Shown piece by piece: positions 7,816-16,663 of a stretch of 64,000 bases of DNA. The stretch comes from Candidatus Bathyarchaeota archaeon. GTDB taxonomy: Archaea; Thermoproteota; Bathyarchaeia; 40CM-2-53-6. The DNA lies in the NCBI GenBank assembly GCA_005888735.1, contig VBBN01000027.1:1-64000 (forward strand). The letters run 5' to 3'. The translations under genes were made by a program, and so were the position numbers. Every line of letters starts with the position of its first letter. The stretch's first letter is position 1. The notes under the pieces are model-generated. The model worked only from the letters and a program-made list of their open reading frames with translations. It searched no databases and was not told the DNA's origin.

Positions 7816-9948
7816 TTAGGAGAGAGAAATTCTGAAGGAGCCAAGTTCGTCGACCACGTATCGAGCCTGGGGTGGAATGACAAGCGTCGAGTCGTAGTCT
7901 TCGACTATGCAGGGTCCTGCGCCCTTGGAACCAGGACCCATTGCGGAGCGAGTGTAAATCGGGCAGTTGTGCACGAACCCTTCATCGAAGAAAACTCTCC
8001 GGTGACTTGTGCCGGCCGTCCTTAGGATTTTCCTTTCCGCCTTGGCTGGACGATTTCTTGCTCTTCCCCTAGCGTAAACCCTGAGGTTCACAAGCTCGAC
8101 CGTATCAGTAGAGGCAGAGTGTCCGTATTGGCCGTGATGGATAATGTGAAATGATCTGATGGCTCGGTTCAGCAGACTTCGGGTGGCCTTCTCCCTTGAG
8201 ACGGGAACCGACAGCTCATAGGATTGGCCGGCGTATCTCATGTCAAACATTCGTTCGAAGACCATATCGCTTTTGTTGACCTGTTCTTTCTCCAGAAGCG
8301 CCCTTCCTCTCTCTTCCATCCCGCGAAAGGTCCTGTCAAGGACAGGAAGGTTCGCGTCTTGAGCGTGGGAGAGCCTTGTTCTTACAAAGTCATGAAGGGG
8401 CTCTGCGAGCAACAAACCCAGGCTGGAGAATAATCCGGCACGAGGAGGCACGAGCACACTTCGAATTTCAAGCTGTCTAGCGAGCTCGCAGGCATGCATC
8501 GGTCCTGCGCCACCAAACGCGACGAGGAGCATCGACCGTGGGTCGCGACCCCGCTCGACACTCGCAGCCCGCAGAGCCTGAGCCATGTTAGCAGTTGCAA
8601 TCCTAAGAACGCCCGCGGCCGCCACGGAAACAGTGGAGTTCATCCGCTTCGCTACATGTTCTCGGACTGATTTCTCAGCCAGTTGAGCATCTATGACAAG
8701 CTCGCCTCCTAGAAGGCGCTCTGGGTTCAGACGTCCAACTACAAGGTTTGCATCGGTCAGGGTCGGCCTGGTACCTCCCAAATTGTAACAGGCGGGTCCA
8801 GGAGACGCTCCGGCACTCTCAGGACCGACGTGCATGACCCCCGCATCGTCGACACTGGCGATGCTTCCTCCACCAATTCCGACTTCGACAAGGTCTACGT
8901 AGGGAAACCGCACCGGGTATCCTGAGCCGACAAGGCGGCGAACATCGTGCAGTCCGCCTCCCACTTCATACTCTTCAGTGGCATCAAAACGATTCCCGGA
9001 CCAGACTCCAGCCTTTGCCGTCGTTCCGCCAATGTCCAGGGAGATTATTTCACGCGCCTTGGCTTCAGTACCGTAGACCCTTGAGGCAACGGCGCCTGCG
9101 ACGGGTCCTGACTCGATGATTCGCGAAGGCTCGCGGGACGCTTGAGTTGACAGGAGTGTTCCGCTGTTGGACTGCATCACGAAGAGAGGGGCCCGAATGC
9201 GTAGGCGCGCCAGCCCTGCCTCGAGAGCTTCGAGATAACGCGAGACTATAGGTTGTAGACACGCATTCACGACGGTAGTGCTTATCCTTTCATACTCTCG
9301 AAACTCGGGAATTAGTTCAGATGATACGGACACATGTATTCCCGGGCAAGCGCGACGAAGTATCTTCGCAGCTATTCGTTCATGTTTGGGGTTCGCGTAA
9401 GAGTGGAGAAAACAGATGGCGACGCTTTCCGTTCCGAGCCTGCGAATCACACCCGCAACTTTCTTGACTTGGGTCGCACGGATGGGTTCGAGCACTCTGC
9501 CTTCATAGGAAATCCGCTCGCGCACCTCGAATCTGTTCCGCCTTGGGACAAGAGGTGGCAAGCGTTCGAATTGCAAGTTGTACAACTCTGGCCGGTTCTG
9601 CCGCCCAATTTCCAGGACGTCCCTGAATCCCTCAGTTGTTACCAGAGCCACCTTTGGCAGTGACCCTGTCAAAAGCGCGTTTGAAGCGAGAGTAGTGGCG
9701 TGCACTACGACTCTAACACGCTTAGGGTCGACTTTGCTACCTTTGAGGAACCTTTGAACCGAGTTTAGCGCACCGTTAGCTGGGAGGACTGGGGTAGTCA
9801 ACACTTTGAAGCGAAAGACTTCGCCGGCCTGCGATTGGGCAACAAGGTCTGTGAAGGTTCCTCCGATGTCGATGGCCAGCCTGATGTCATCAGAATTCGA
9901 ATACGGGTCCTGCAGTTTCACCAGCCTCGACCTGCCCTTTGACAGCAT
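7816..9948 (-). CDS. hyuA: Hydantoinase A / oxoprolinase-type ATPase subunit
   Basis: A 710-residue HyuA-family subunit, an actin-fold (ASKHA) ATPase that phosphorylates the ring amide before hydrolysis with HyuB. Visible motifs are the first phosphate loop [12 protein letters not shown] near residue 27, [13 protein letters not shown], the second phosphate loop [13 protein letters not shown] near residue 300, [19 protein letters not shown]-like GPACYNLGG and the [15 protein letters not shown] adenosine segment. Length is typical. The gene is convergent with hyuB (5287-6876) instead of sharing an operon with it. The upstream region has an ATATTAAG box about 50 bp before the ATG. Confidence 0.93.
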   Translation of the reverse strand: MLSKGRSRLVKLQDPYSNSDDIRLAIDIGGTFTDLVAQSQAGEVFRFKVLTTPVLPANGALNSVQRFLKGSKVDPKRVRVVVHATTLASNALLTGSLPKVALVTTEGFRDVLEIGRQNRPELYNLQFERLPPLVPRRNRFEVRERISYEGRVLEPIRATQVKKVAGVIRRLGTESVAICFLHSYANPKHERIAAKILRRACPGIHVSVSSELIPEFREYERISTTVVNACLQPIVSRYLEALEAGLARLRIRAPLFVMQSNSGTLLSTQASREPSRIIESGPVAGAVASRVYGTEAKAREIISLDIGGTTAKAGVWSGNRFDATEEYEVGGGLHDVRRLVGSGYPVRFPYVDLVEVGIGGGSIASVDDAGVMHVGPESAGASPGPACYNLGGTRPTLTDANLVVGRLNPERLLGGELVIDAQLAEKSVREHVAKRMNSTVSVAAAGVLRIATANMAQALRAASVERGRDPRSMLLVAFGGAGPMHACELARQLEIRSVLVPPRAGLFSSLGLLLAEPLHDFVRTRLSHAQDANLPVLDRTFRGMEERGRALLEKEQVNKSDMVFERMFDMRYAGQSYELSVPVSREKATRSLLNRAIRSFHIIHHGQYGHSASTDTVELVNLRVYARGRARNRPAKAERKILRTAGTSHRRVFFDEGFVHNCPIYTRSAMGPGSKGAGPCIVEDYDSTLVIPPQARYVVDELGSFRISLS

Positions 9949-10069
9949 CCTTCAATTACGGAGCATGATTATTATCTTCAATTCTCTCCAATCTTAATAT
10001 CAACCCCGGCAACCACGAAGCGGACTCTCTGTCAACATCTTGAGGCGCCTCATTGCTCGCGACTACTGC

Positions 10070-10076
10070 ATTAATG
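10070..10076 (+). promoter_or_regulatory. TATA-like box for the mre11-rad50 operon
   Basis: ATTAATG is centred 26 bp before the ATG at 10099, the spacing expected when transcription begins at the start codon. This supports that start. Confidence 0.5.
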
Positions 10077-10098
10077 GAGTGCACGGGGTAAGGCTGGG

Positions 10099-11250
10099 AT
10101 GACCCTTCAGGTCCTGCTAACCGCCGATAATCACTTGGACCCGTCAGCGGTTCAATATGGTCCAAGGCGTTTCGAACGTAAGCGTGATTTTCAGCGCTGT
10201 TTCGAGGTTCTAGTCAACTTTGCCTTGGAGAACCGACCGGACCTTCTGCTAGTCGGCGGTGATTTCTACGATGGAATCCTCCCCGGCAACCCTGCACGAG
10301 CTTTTGTGGCTGAGCAGTTGAAACATCTCAGCGAGCAAGGCGTGAAGGTTCTAATGGTCAGCGGCCACCATGACACACCTAGAAGCGTCGAGCAGGGAGC
10401 GTCACCGCTAGCGGTTCATGCAAAATCTGGGCAGGTCTACTTTTTCCATGAACAACGACCAGTCTCGAAAACGCTCGAAATAGACGAGCTAACAGTCAAC
10501 ATCACAGGGATGAGCCTAAACCCTGCTCTGCCCCCCGGTGCAGATCCTCTCGAAGGCGCAGCGCTGTCCCGGGAAGGGCAGGTGAAGATTTTTTTGACCC
10601 ACTACCCTATCGAGGGTTTTGAAGGCTACTTTGGACAAGAGACTCACATACAAGCCTCTTCGATCCCGAAGGGATTCCAGCTGTTCGGCGCTGGGCATCT
10701 GCATCGTCACCAAGAGAAGACGCTGAATGGCACGCACGTAATCTACCCGGGCAGTACCGAGCGAGCATCGTTTCAGGAGGAAGGAGAAAAGAAGGGCTTC
10801 GTCTGGCTCGAACTCGACCCTTCCGGAATCATCCACCAAGAGTTCCATCCCACCCCGGCGCGTCCAATGGAGGCAATCAACTGCAGGTTCTCAGGCGGCG
10901 GAAGTCTCACCAGGCAGGTCGAGGAGGCTCTGAAGAGAAGAGCTGATGTCGAGAAAATAATTCGAGTATGCGTTTCAGGCCGGGTCACACTAGAACAACT
11001 CTCGACCTACAAACGCTCCCTCCTTCTAACCTACACTCAGGACAAGTTCTTCCACGCCGAGTTCGATGAGAACGAGTTGAACGTGCTGATGCAGACTCCA
11101 CTCGAATCCCTCCCCCGGACAACTCCTATTCAGGAATTGAACCGCACATTCCAATCCCTTCTTGCAGGAGCACGTGATGACGAGAAGCCTCTCGTCCAAG
11201 AAGCTTGGAAGATGACAACGGCCAGGCTTCAGGAGGAAGGCGTGAACTGA
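10099..11250 (+). CDS. Mre11/SbcD/YhaO-like DNA exonuclease with variant metal motif
   Basis: A 383-residue calcineurin-fold nuclease. Phosphoesterase motifs are LTADNHLD (D10, H12), VGGDFYDG, SGHHDTP, FLTHYP and GAGHLHRHQ. In canonical Mre11 the third motif is GNHD; here the metal-binding asparagine is histidine. Later residues form a capping and Rad50-binding region. The downstream Rad50-like gene overlaps it, so the pair is coupled. Mre11 trims DNA ends for recombination repair. No herA or nurA lies nearby, which is unusual for archaeal mre11-rad50. Together with the membrane-anchored Rad50 partner this looks closer to the bacterial YhaO/YhaN pair than to housekeeping Mre11. Confidence 0.85.
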   Translation: MTLQVLLTADNHLDPSAVQYGPRRFERKRDFQRCFEVLVNFALENRPDLLLVGGDFYDGILPGNPARAFVAEQLKHLSEQGVKVLMVSGHHDTPRSVEQGASPLAVHAKSGQVYFFHEQRPVSKTLEIDELTVNITGMSLNPALPPGADPLEGAALSREGQVKIFLTHYPIEGFEGYFGQETHIQASSIPKGFQLFGAGHLHRHQEKTLNGTHVIYPGSTERASFQEEGEKKGFVWLELDPSGIIHQEFHPTPARPMEAINCRFSGGGSLTRQVEEALKRRADVEKIIRVCVSGRVTLEQLSTYKRSLLLTYTQDKFFHAEFDENELNVLMQTPLESLPRTTPIQELNRTFQSLLAGARDDEKPLVQEAWKMTTARLQEEGVN

Positions 11251-13634
11251 AGCTCCTGAGCCTCTACGCGAGTAATTTCAAGAAGCTCCAGCTCAAACAG
11301 CTCCTAACATTCCCCGAGGGCATAGTGCTCATCACCGGCCTGAATGAGAGCGGCAAGTCAACTGTTCTAGACGCAATTCTCTACGCTCTCTACGGACGAA
11401 TGATGCGGCCGAAAGAGCGACCGAGCAATGAGGACATCATAAGCTATGGAACCGGGGAAGCCCAGGTCCGCCTCGAGTTCTCAGTTGGAGAAAACTCCTA
11501 CAGGGTAGTCAGAGAGGTGCACAGGACACGACCCAGCCGAGCTATGCTCTACCTGCTGAAACCCGACGGAGCCTCGAAAACGCTAGCGACGACCGTGAAC
11601 GACACGACGAGCGAGGTCGAACGTCTTCTCGGCGGAATAACGTACAATGAGATTGTTGCTAGTAGCGTCGTAGCCCAGAAAGACCTCGAACGGCTAATCA
11701 AGCAGAGGCTTGACGACAGGCGCAAGGTAATCAATGTATTCCTAAACCTTGATAGTTTTAACAAGGTTCAGGACGAGCTAGACCAGGAAAAATCCCGCAT
11801 CGAAGGAACGACAAGAAACCCTGGTCAGCTAGCTAGAGAAGAGAGAGAGCTCGAACTCCTGCTGGAGAAGCTCAAAGAATACAAAGACAGAGAGTCTCAA
11901 CTATCCGAACTGGATGAACGAACAACGAAGCTCGAAGCCGAGCTTGGCGAGTCTGAGAAGCGCTTTGCTCAGACCGACTCCCTTTATAAGACTCTTGGCC
12001 GATACGATGAGGCCCTCAAACTACAAGAATCATTGAAGAAAGAAATTCAGAGCCAAATAGCCCTCCGAGACAACCTCAACCAACAACTCACCAGTCTCTC
12101 CTCGAAACGAGCTGAGCTCGAGGAAGCACAACGAAAGCTACGGGAATTCGACGGTATCACGGATATCGAACCCCGCCTGTCTCAAGCTTCAAGATTGCTC
12201 GAAGAGATGAGAGGACACGAGTTTCAACAAGCGAAGTTTAAGGAAAAAGAAGCCCAGCTTGCTTCGGAGATAGCCGAGAAAGGCCGGCGTGTCACATCCT
12301 CCTCGGGAATATCTGAAAACCATGGGCTCCCGTCGAGACGAGTATGGACCTATCTAGCGACAACAGGGGCGCTAGGAGCTGGAACGGTTCTCTCCTACTT
12401 TCTCAGTCCACAAAACTCTATTCTGCTTGTGATGGCTGTGGTTCTCGGGTCTATAGCCAGTATCTCCCTCATCCTTCTCGCACGCCAAATCGCTTCCCTC
12501 TCGCAAGAAGCGGATGTGTCCGGGAAGAAACGGGAGGAGCTTGCTACCGTCCAACTGGTCCAATTGCGGGAGAAGGATCTTGGCGAGGTGAGGCAAAACC
12601 TTGCGAGCTTGGACCAGATGCTCGATAGAGAAAGCACTGAGCTTACTCAGCTTCTCAAGTCAATCCCGCAGTACTCGAAACCCCTCCAAGGTGGAGGGGA
12701 AGACCCAAAGTTGGTTCTCGAGCTGGCTTCTTCACAGTACGAGAAGGACCGACGGGCACAAGCAGCGATTAGTGAGCGAATTAAACTGTTGAAAGGTCAG
12801 CTCGAAGAAGAAATCCAGGTCAAAGAGCATCTTCGCGAAGCCGAGGCACACGTCCAAACTTTGAAGGAAAAGTTTGGGAACGTCCTGCTGCCAGCCCTCC
12901 CTGCGGAGGTTGTCTTCTCCCAAGATCTGCTAGAAGAGGCCGGCCAGTTCCGAGACTCTTTCAACGAGAAAGTCTCTAGGATCCGCACACAAATCGAGGA
13001 CGCCATCGAACGCAAATCAGAGTATAGACGGTTCTTGGAAGAAAACAAGGATGTTGAAGAAACAGTCAATGCCCAACAACGCAAGGTGGGGCTGCTGGAA
13101 AAAGGTCTTGCGGTAGTCAAGTATTCGTTGAGGGGCTTAGAGCAGACTTCTGAATCTTTGAGGAACAGAGTCAAGCCTCAAGTCGAACGCTTCATGGGGC
13201 TAATCCTGCCAGTCATTACTTCAGGACGCTACAAGGCTGTGGAGTTGGACGATGACTATACCGTGAGGGTGTTTGATCCTGAGGCAGGCGAGTTCAGGCC
13301 GAAGGAGGTGTTCTCCGGAGGGACCGAGGATCAGTTGCTTCTCGCGATGAGGCTCGCCTTCGCACTGGCCTTACTGCCTCAGGCCAAGGGCAGGAGCCCG
13401 GAGTTCTTGTTCTTAGACGAGCCGCTAGGCAGTTCTGACAAGATTAGACGAGAGGGCATACTGAAACTTCTCCGCGAGCAGCTTGCTCAGAACTTTCGGC
13501 AGATATTTCTGATCAGCCACGTTGGCGATTTGGAAGCAGAGGCCGATACTGTAATCTTGATGGAAAATGGTAGCGTGCGAGAGGTCCTGAGCCGGAAACC
13601 CTCTTTACCAGAACCCGTTCAGATTCGCGCCTGA
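11205..13634 (+). CDS. Rad50/SbcC/YhaN-like SMC ATPase with two membrane helices in the coiled coil
   Basis: An 809-residue SMC-type ATPase. Walker A is GLNESGKST (about residues 45-53), then a Q-loop region, long coiled coils (about 190-365 and 430-690), the signature FSGGTEDQ (about 703) and Walker B FLFLDEP (about 737) with a downstream SHVGD switch. At the coiled-coil apex, where Rad50 has a CxxC zinc hook, there are two hydrophobic helices (about 381-399 and 405-428), and the protein has no cysteine at all. It is therefore probably a membrane-tethered relative (YhaN-like). The ATG at 11205 overlaps mre11 by 46 bp; a CTG at 11247, 10 bp after GGAGG and overlapping mre11's stop by 4 bp, is an alternative start. 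Confidence 0.88.
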   Translation: MEDDNGQASGGRRELKLLSLYASNFKKLQLKQLLTFPEGIVLITGLNESGKSTVLDAILYALYGRMMRPKERPSNEDIISYGTGEAQVRLEFSVGENSYRVVREVHRTRPSRAMLYLLKPDGASKTLATTVNDTTSEVERLLGGITYNEIVASSVVAQKDLERLIKQRLDDRRKVINVFLNLDSFNKVQDELDQEKSRIEGTTRNPGQLAREERELELLLEKLKEYKDRESQLSELDERTTKLEAELGESEKRFAQTDSLYKTLGRYDEALKLQESLKKEIQSQIALRDNLNQQLTSLSSKRAELEEAQRKLREFDGITDIEPRLSQASRLLEEMRGHEFQQAKFKEKEAQLASEIAEKGRRVTSSSGISENHGLPSRRVWTYLATTGALGAGTVLSYFLSPQNSILLVMAVVLGSIASISLILLARQIASLSQEADVSGKKREELATVQLVQLREKDLGEVRQNLASLDQMLDRESTELTQLLKSIPQYSKPLQGGGEDPKLVLELASSQYEKDRRAQAAISERIKLLKGQLEEEIQVKEHLREAEAHVQTLKEKFGNVLLPALPAEVVFSQDLLEEAGQFRDSFNEKVSRIRTQIEDAIERKSEYRRFLEENKDVEETVNAQQRKVGLLEKGLAVVKYSLRGLEQTSESLRNRVKPQVERFMGLILPVITSGRYKAVELDDDYTVRVFDPEAGEFRPKEVFSGGTEDQLLLAMRLAFALALLPQAKGRSPEFLFLDEPLGSSDKIRREGILKLLREQLAQNFRQIFLISHVGDLEAEADTVILMENGSVREVLSRKPSLPEPVQIRA

Positions 13635-13641
13635 TTCACAG

Positions 13642-14397
13642 TTGAGCCTCGAGTGGCTTTACACCTTCGACGAGCTTCGAGCCTACAGCGTCGATACGAA
13701 GCAAGGAAAGTTGAGGCTAGGGTCGACTATCAAACACATGCCGGATCTATTAGAGACAGCAGGAATAAGCCTCCCAGAGAATCCGAAGGTCCTTTGTCTA
13801 ATGGCTGGCTCTTGCATCGAAGGACTGGCCTTCGCGCAACTCTACAAAGCCGAGGTGACATGTCTAGACGTGCAGAAACGAATGCTTCTGAAAGGCGTCA
13901 GGGAAGCAAAACGACGAAAGCTGAGACTGAAAACCGTCGTGGCAGATGCAAAGGAGCTCACAAAGAAGGTCAAAGGCACATTCGACCTTGTTACAATACT
14001 CGGCTCTCCACTGGCTCACCTTGGAATATCCGACTTCGACGGTGTCGTGACCCAGGTCAAAGAAGTATTACACCGAAAAGGAACTTTTCTCGTCGAACAA
14101 TCAGATATGGTCTTCCGAATAATGCCGTACTACAGAGATGCCATGGTCCCCAACGTCAACCCGCCAGTCATAAACGTCCACATCAGCTTCAACCCAAAAG
14201 AGGGATATTTCGAACGACTGCTCTTTGGGAGAAACAAGCAGGAGGTCTCCAGAGTATTCCTATGGGGTCCTTGGATTATTGAGTACGTATTGAAAAAGAA
14301 CGGGTTCTCAAGCGTCGAGGTTAATCCATACGCCGACCCCTACTTGACGGTACAACCATTTCTCTTTACCGCTCGGAGTAGCTGGAGAATTGTCTAG
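13642..14397 (+). CDS. Class I SAM-dependent methyltransferase of the mre11-rad50 operon
   Basis: A 251-residue Rossmann-fold methyltransferase. Motif I is degenerate but recognisable as CLMAGSCIEGLA (about residues 52-63), followed by an acidic strand end VTCLDVQ, VVADAKE and FDLVTILGSP. The C-terminal half (from about 150) has no known domain to me. The start is TTG, 7 bp after the rad50 stop, so it is the third gene of that operon. The lack of an NPPY motif makes a DNA-adenine target unlikely; small-molecule, RNA or protein targets are all open. Its link with a membrane-bound Mre11/Rad50 pair is unexplained. Confidence 0.78.
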   Translation: MSLEWLYTFDELRAYSVDTKQGKLRLGSTIKHMPDLLETAGISLPENPKVLCLMAGSCIEGLAFAQLYKAEVTCLDVQKRMLLKGVREAKRRKLRLKTVVADAKELTKKVKGTFDLVTILGSPLAHLGISDFDGVVTQVKEVLHRKGTFLVEQSDMVFRIMPYYRDAMVPNVNPPVINVHISFNPKEGYFERLLFGRNKQEVSRVFLWGPWIIEYVLKKNGFSSVEVNPYADPYLTVQPFLFTARSSWRIV

Positions 14398-14780
14398 GAT
14401 ATGTAGCACAACGGGGTGTTGCGCTGAAGTATTGTAAGAGCGGCGAGAAGTTTCTCCTCTGCGTAATGCTTCGTGTCAAGTAGCCCTAGTAGGGCTGAGG
14501 TCCAGAGAAAGTACACTGTTCCTTCGTCTTCTGTTGCTCGGAAAAAGCCCAGCTCTTCAAGTTGGCCAGCCAAGCTGGACATTCTGCTATTTTTCGTTGA
14601 TAGCCCCAAGGTGATTGTCCAGTCTCCGGTCCGGTCTAGAAATATGCTCATTGTGGCTTCGGAGAAGGCGAGCATGACGCTAGACCCTGGTCTGATTGAT
14701 GTTTCGACGAAACTGGTTATGGAGGCAGGGTCTGGAGGGATCTGTACGAGTCTATTGTCCGGTCTGGGCTTTTCCGTCAT
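14394..14780 (-). CDS. Hypothetical protein (128 residues)
   Basis: A 128-residue soluble protein of unknown family with mixed alpha/beta composition and no metal or nucleotide motif. I take this strand as coding because a GTTAAG box lies 29 bp before the ATG, the usual spacing here, and because the opposite frame is serine/proline-rich and looks like an artefact. It converges on the methyltransferase with a 4-bp overlap and is divergent from dph2. Confidence 0.6.
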   Translation of the reverse strand: MTEKPRPDNRLVQIPPDPASITSFVETSIRPGSSVMLAFSEATMSIFLDRTGDWTITLGLSTKNSRMSSLAGQLEELGFFRATEDEGTVYFLWTSALLGLLDTKHYAEEKLLAALTILQRNTPLCYIS

Positions 14781-14807
14781 AGTTGCGCCCTTCGAACCGG
14801 AACGGGC

Positions 14808-14813
14808 TTAACG
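14808..14813 (-). promoter_or_regulatory. TATA-like box for the 128-residue gene
   Basis: Read on the minus strand as GTTAAG, centred about 29 bp before the ATG at 14780, consistent with a leaderless transcript. Confidence 0.4.
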
Positions 14814-14866
14814 GTCGTGTTACCACGCTTAGAAGCGTGCTGGAACGGGCTGCTCTGTTTCAGATG

Positions 14867-14873
14867 TTTATAT
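14867..14873 (+). promoter_or_regulatory. TATA box for dph2
   Basis: TTTATAT lies about 46 bp before the dph2 ATG and predicts a short leader of roughly 20 bases. A CACGCT/AGCGTG hairpin sits just upstream at about 14824-14839. Confidence 0.5.
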
Positions 14874-14915
14874 CGCCGTCCAGCCTTCCAATCTTTTCTC
14901 TCTGTGGCGTTTGCG

Positions 14916-15923
14916 ATGGACATGTTTGACCTAGAGGAGGACAGGCTCGTTGCTGAGATAATGGAGAGAGGTGCCCGAAGGATACTCATCCAGCTGCCGG
15001 ATGGACTAAAGACGGAAGGACCCAGACTCTCCAAGCTGGTTCGAGCAAAGACAGGAGCAGAGGTCTTCGTGTCAGCTGCCCCCGCTTGGGGGGCCTGCGA
15101 CCTATCTCTAGACGCAGCGGCTAGGCTGAAAGCCGATCTATTGGTCCACTACGGACATAACGAGTTCCTGAGAAACGGGTCAAACGGTATTCCAGTGGTC
15201 TACATTCCAGCCAGAAGCAAGCACAAGGTGATGCCCGTGGTAGAGAAAGCAGTCCCCTTGCTTCAAGGAAAGAGAATTGGGCTTGCAACCACCGTTCAGC
15301 ATTTGCACGAGCTCACCACGATGGCCGTGTTTCTCGAGGAGAAAGGTTTCCGAGTAGAGGTTCCTGGGCGCGGGCCTTGGGCCCACGAAACAGGGCAGAT
15401 TCTGGGCTGCGACTATTTCGGGCTACGGAGGGTGCAATCAGCGGTCGACTCGTTTCTCATCGTAGGCAGTTTCTTCCACGGTCTTGGTGCTGCCTTGTCT
15501 GTCGAGAGACCGGCTGTTCTCGCAGACCCGTATGATGGGACAGCACGTTCACTAGAGGAAGACAGGGCCAAGGTTATACGGCAACGATTCGCGATGATAG
15601 AGAAAGCGAGAAAAGCTGCCAACTTTGGAATCATCGTTTCCACCAAACCGGGCCAGTGTAACCCGCAGATTGCTCTCTCGATTCTCTCGCAGCTGGAGGA
15701 GAGGGGGAAAACCGGCGTCCTGTTGTACGCCGACGAGGTCGTTCCCGAGAAGCTGATGGATTTTGCAGGTCTTGACGCCTTCGTTGATACTGCATGTCCC
15801 AGGCTGGCGCTAGACGATCCCGAGAGGTTTCCTAAGCCGATACTGACTAGGGACGAGATTATGGTAGCTGTCGGAGCATGGACGTGGGAGGAGCTACTGG
15901 AACGTGGGCTTGTCCGCCTCTAG
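14916..15923 (+). CDS. dph2: Diphthamide biosynthesis 3-amino-3-carboxypropyl transferase Dph2
   Basis: A 335-residue archaeal Dph2, which uses a [4Fe-4S] cluster and SAM to transfer the 3-amino-3-carboxypropyl group to a histidine of elongation factor 2, the first step of diphthamide formation. The three cluster cysteines are in place: GACDLS (C61), GCDYFG (C165) and DTACPRL (C294), close to the spacing known for the Pyrococcus enzyme. I use the ATG giving MDMFDLEED; an upstream TTG would add 33 residues but would place the TATA box inside the gene. Dph2 is nearly universal in archaea and eukaryotes, so it is a strong domain marker. Confidence 0.95.
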   Translation: MDMFDLEEDRLVAEIMERGARRILIQLPDGLKTEGPRLSKLVRAKTGAEVFVSAAPAWGACDLSLDAAARLKADLLVHYGHNEFLRNGSNGIPVVYIPARSKHKVMPVVEKAVPLLQGKRIGLATTVQHLHELTTMAVFLEEKGFRVEVPGRGPWAHETGQILGCDYFGLRRVQSAVDSFLIVGSFFHGLGAALSVERPAVLADPYDGTARSLEEDRAKVIRQRFAMIEKARKAANFGIIVSTKPGQCNPQIALSILSQLEERGKTGVLLYADEVVPEKLMDFAGLDAFVDTACPRLALDDPERFPKPILTRDEIMVAVGAWTWEELLERGLVRL

Positions 15924-16003
15924 ACGCCTCCTTAGTACTCTGCGCTGATATCCGTCGCCTTCGCTCCACACTTCTTCTGACAACTCCGTAGTGGGGAACT
16001 GGG

Positions 16004-16624
16004 TTGATTGAAGGTAAGAGGACGTTGTCAAAACGCCAGCTGGAAATTAGGCTTGGAAAACTGAAAATTCTCGAGTCCCCCAGGCTGAAGCTAGAGCAAT
16101 ACCCGGTCTCACCGGAGGTGGCGGCCGAGCTTCTCTACATGGCCGGATTCGAACACGACGACCTTCACGGGAAGAAGATAGCTGAGTTGGGGACAGGAAC
16201 AGGAAGGCTGGCCATCGGGGCCGCGCTGATGGGGGCCCAGTCAGTTCTCGGAGTAGATGTGGACGAGAGAGCACTGGTTCTAGCCCGGGAAAACGCCGCG
16301 GGACTCGGAGCTGTCGTGGACTGGGCCAATCGGAGCATGGAAGATGTGAAAGGAGAATTCGACACAGTAATCATGAACCCCCCTTATGGGACCAGGTTAC
16401 GACACCACGATGTCAAGTTCCTGTTGAAGGGCTTCCAACTAGCCCCAGTTACTTACTCGATTCACAAAAGCTCAACACGCGACTTTCTCTCTGAACTCAT
16501 CAAGAAACACGGGAGACGTGTCGATGAAATACGGTCGATGAGGATGGTCATTCCTCACCTCTTCAGCTTTCACAAGAGGAAGTGGGCAGGGATTGATGTA
16601 GACGTCTACAGGACAATGGCTTAG
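16004..16624 (+). CDS. METTL5-like rRNA N6-adenine methyltransferase
   Basis: A 206-residue Rossmann methyltransferase of the archaeal/eukaryotic METTL5 group. Features are the LEQYPVSPEVAAELL segment (about residues 30-44), motif I AELGTGTGRLAIG (60-72), an acidic residue in VDVDERA, and the catalytic NPPYG (125-129). METTL5 methylates one adenine of small-subunit rRNA; that activity here is inferred from family. The start is TTG at 16004; ATG is absent in the first 40 codons. It follows dph2 by 80 bp and may be read through from it, forming a small translation-modification group. Confidence 0.88.
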   Translation: MIEGKRTLSKRQLEIRLGKLKILESPRLKLEQYPVSPEVAAELLYMAGFEHDDLHGKKIAELGTGTGRLAIGAALMGAQSVLGVDVDERALVLARENAAGLGAVVDWANRSMEDVKGEFDTVIMNPPYGTRLRHHDVKFLLKGFQLAPVTYSIHKSSTRDFLSELIKKHGRRVDEIRSMRMVIPHLFSFHKRKWAGIDVDVYRTMA

Positions 16625-16663
16625 TAATTTGCTGTTTTCTCTGCAGCTGGCCGGCGAGAAATC

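Noticed and set aside
14473-14811. Plus-strand frame of 112 codons
   Set aside because: Low-complexity serine/proline sequence; the opposite frame has balanced composition and a TATA box at the right distance.
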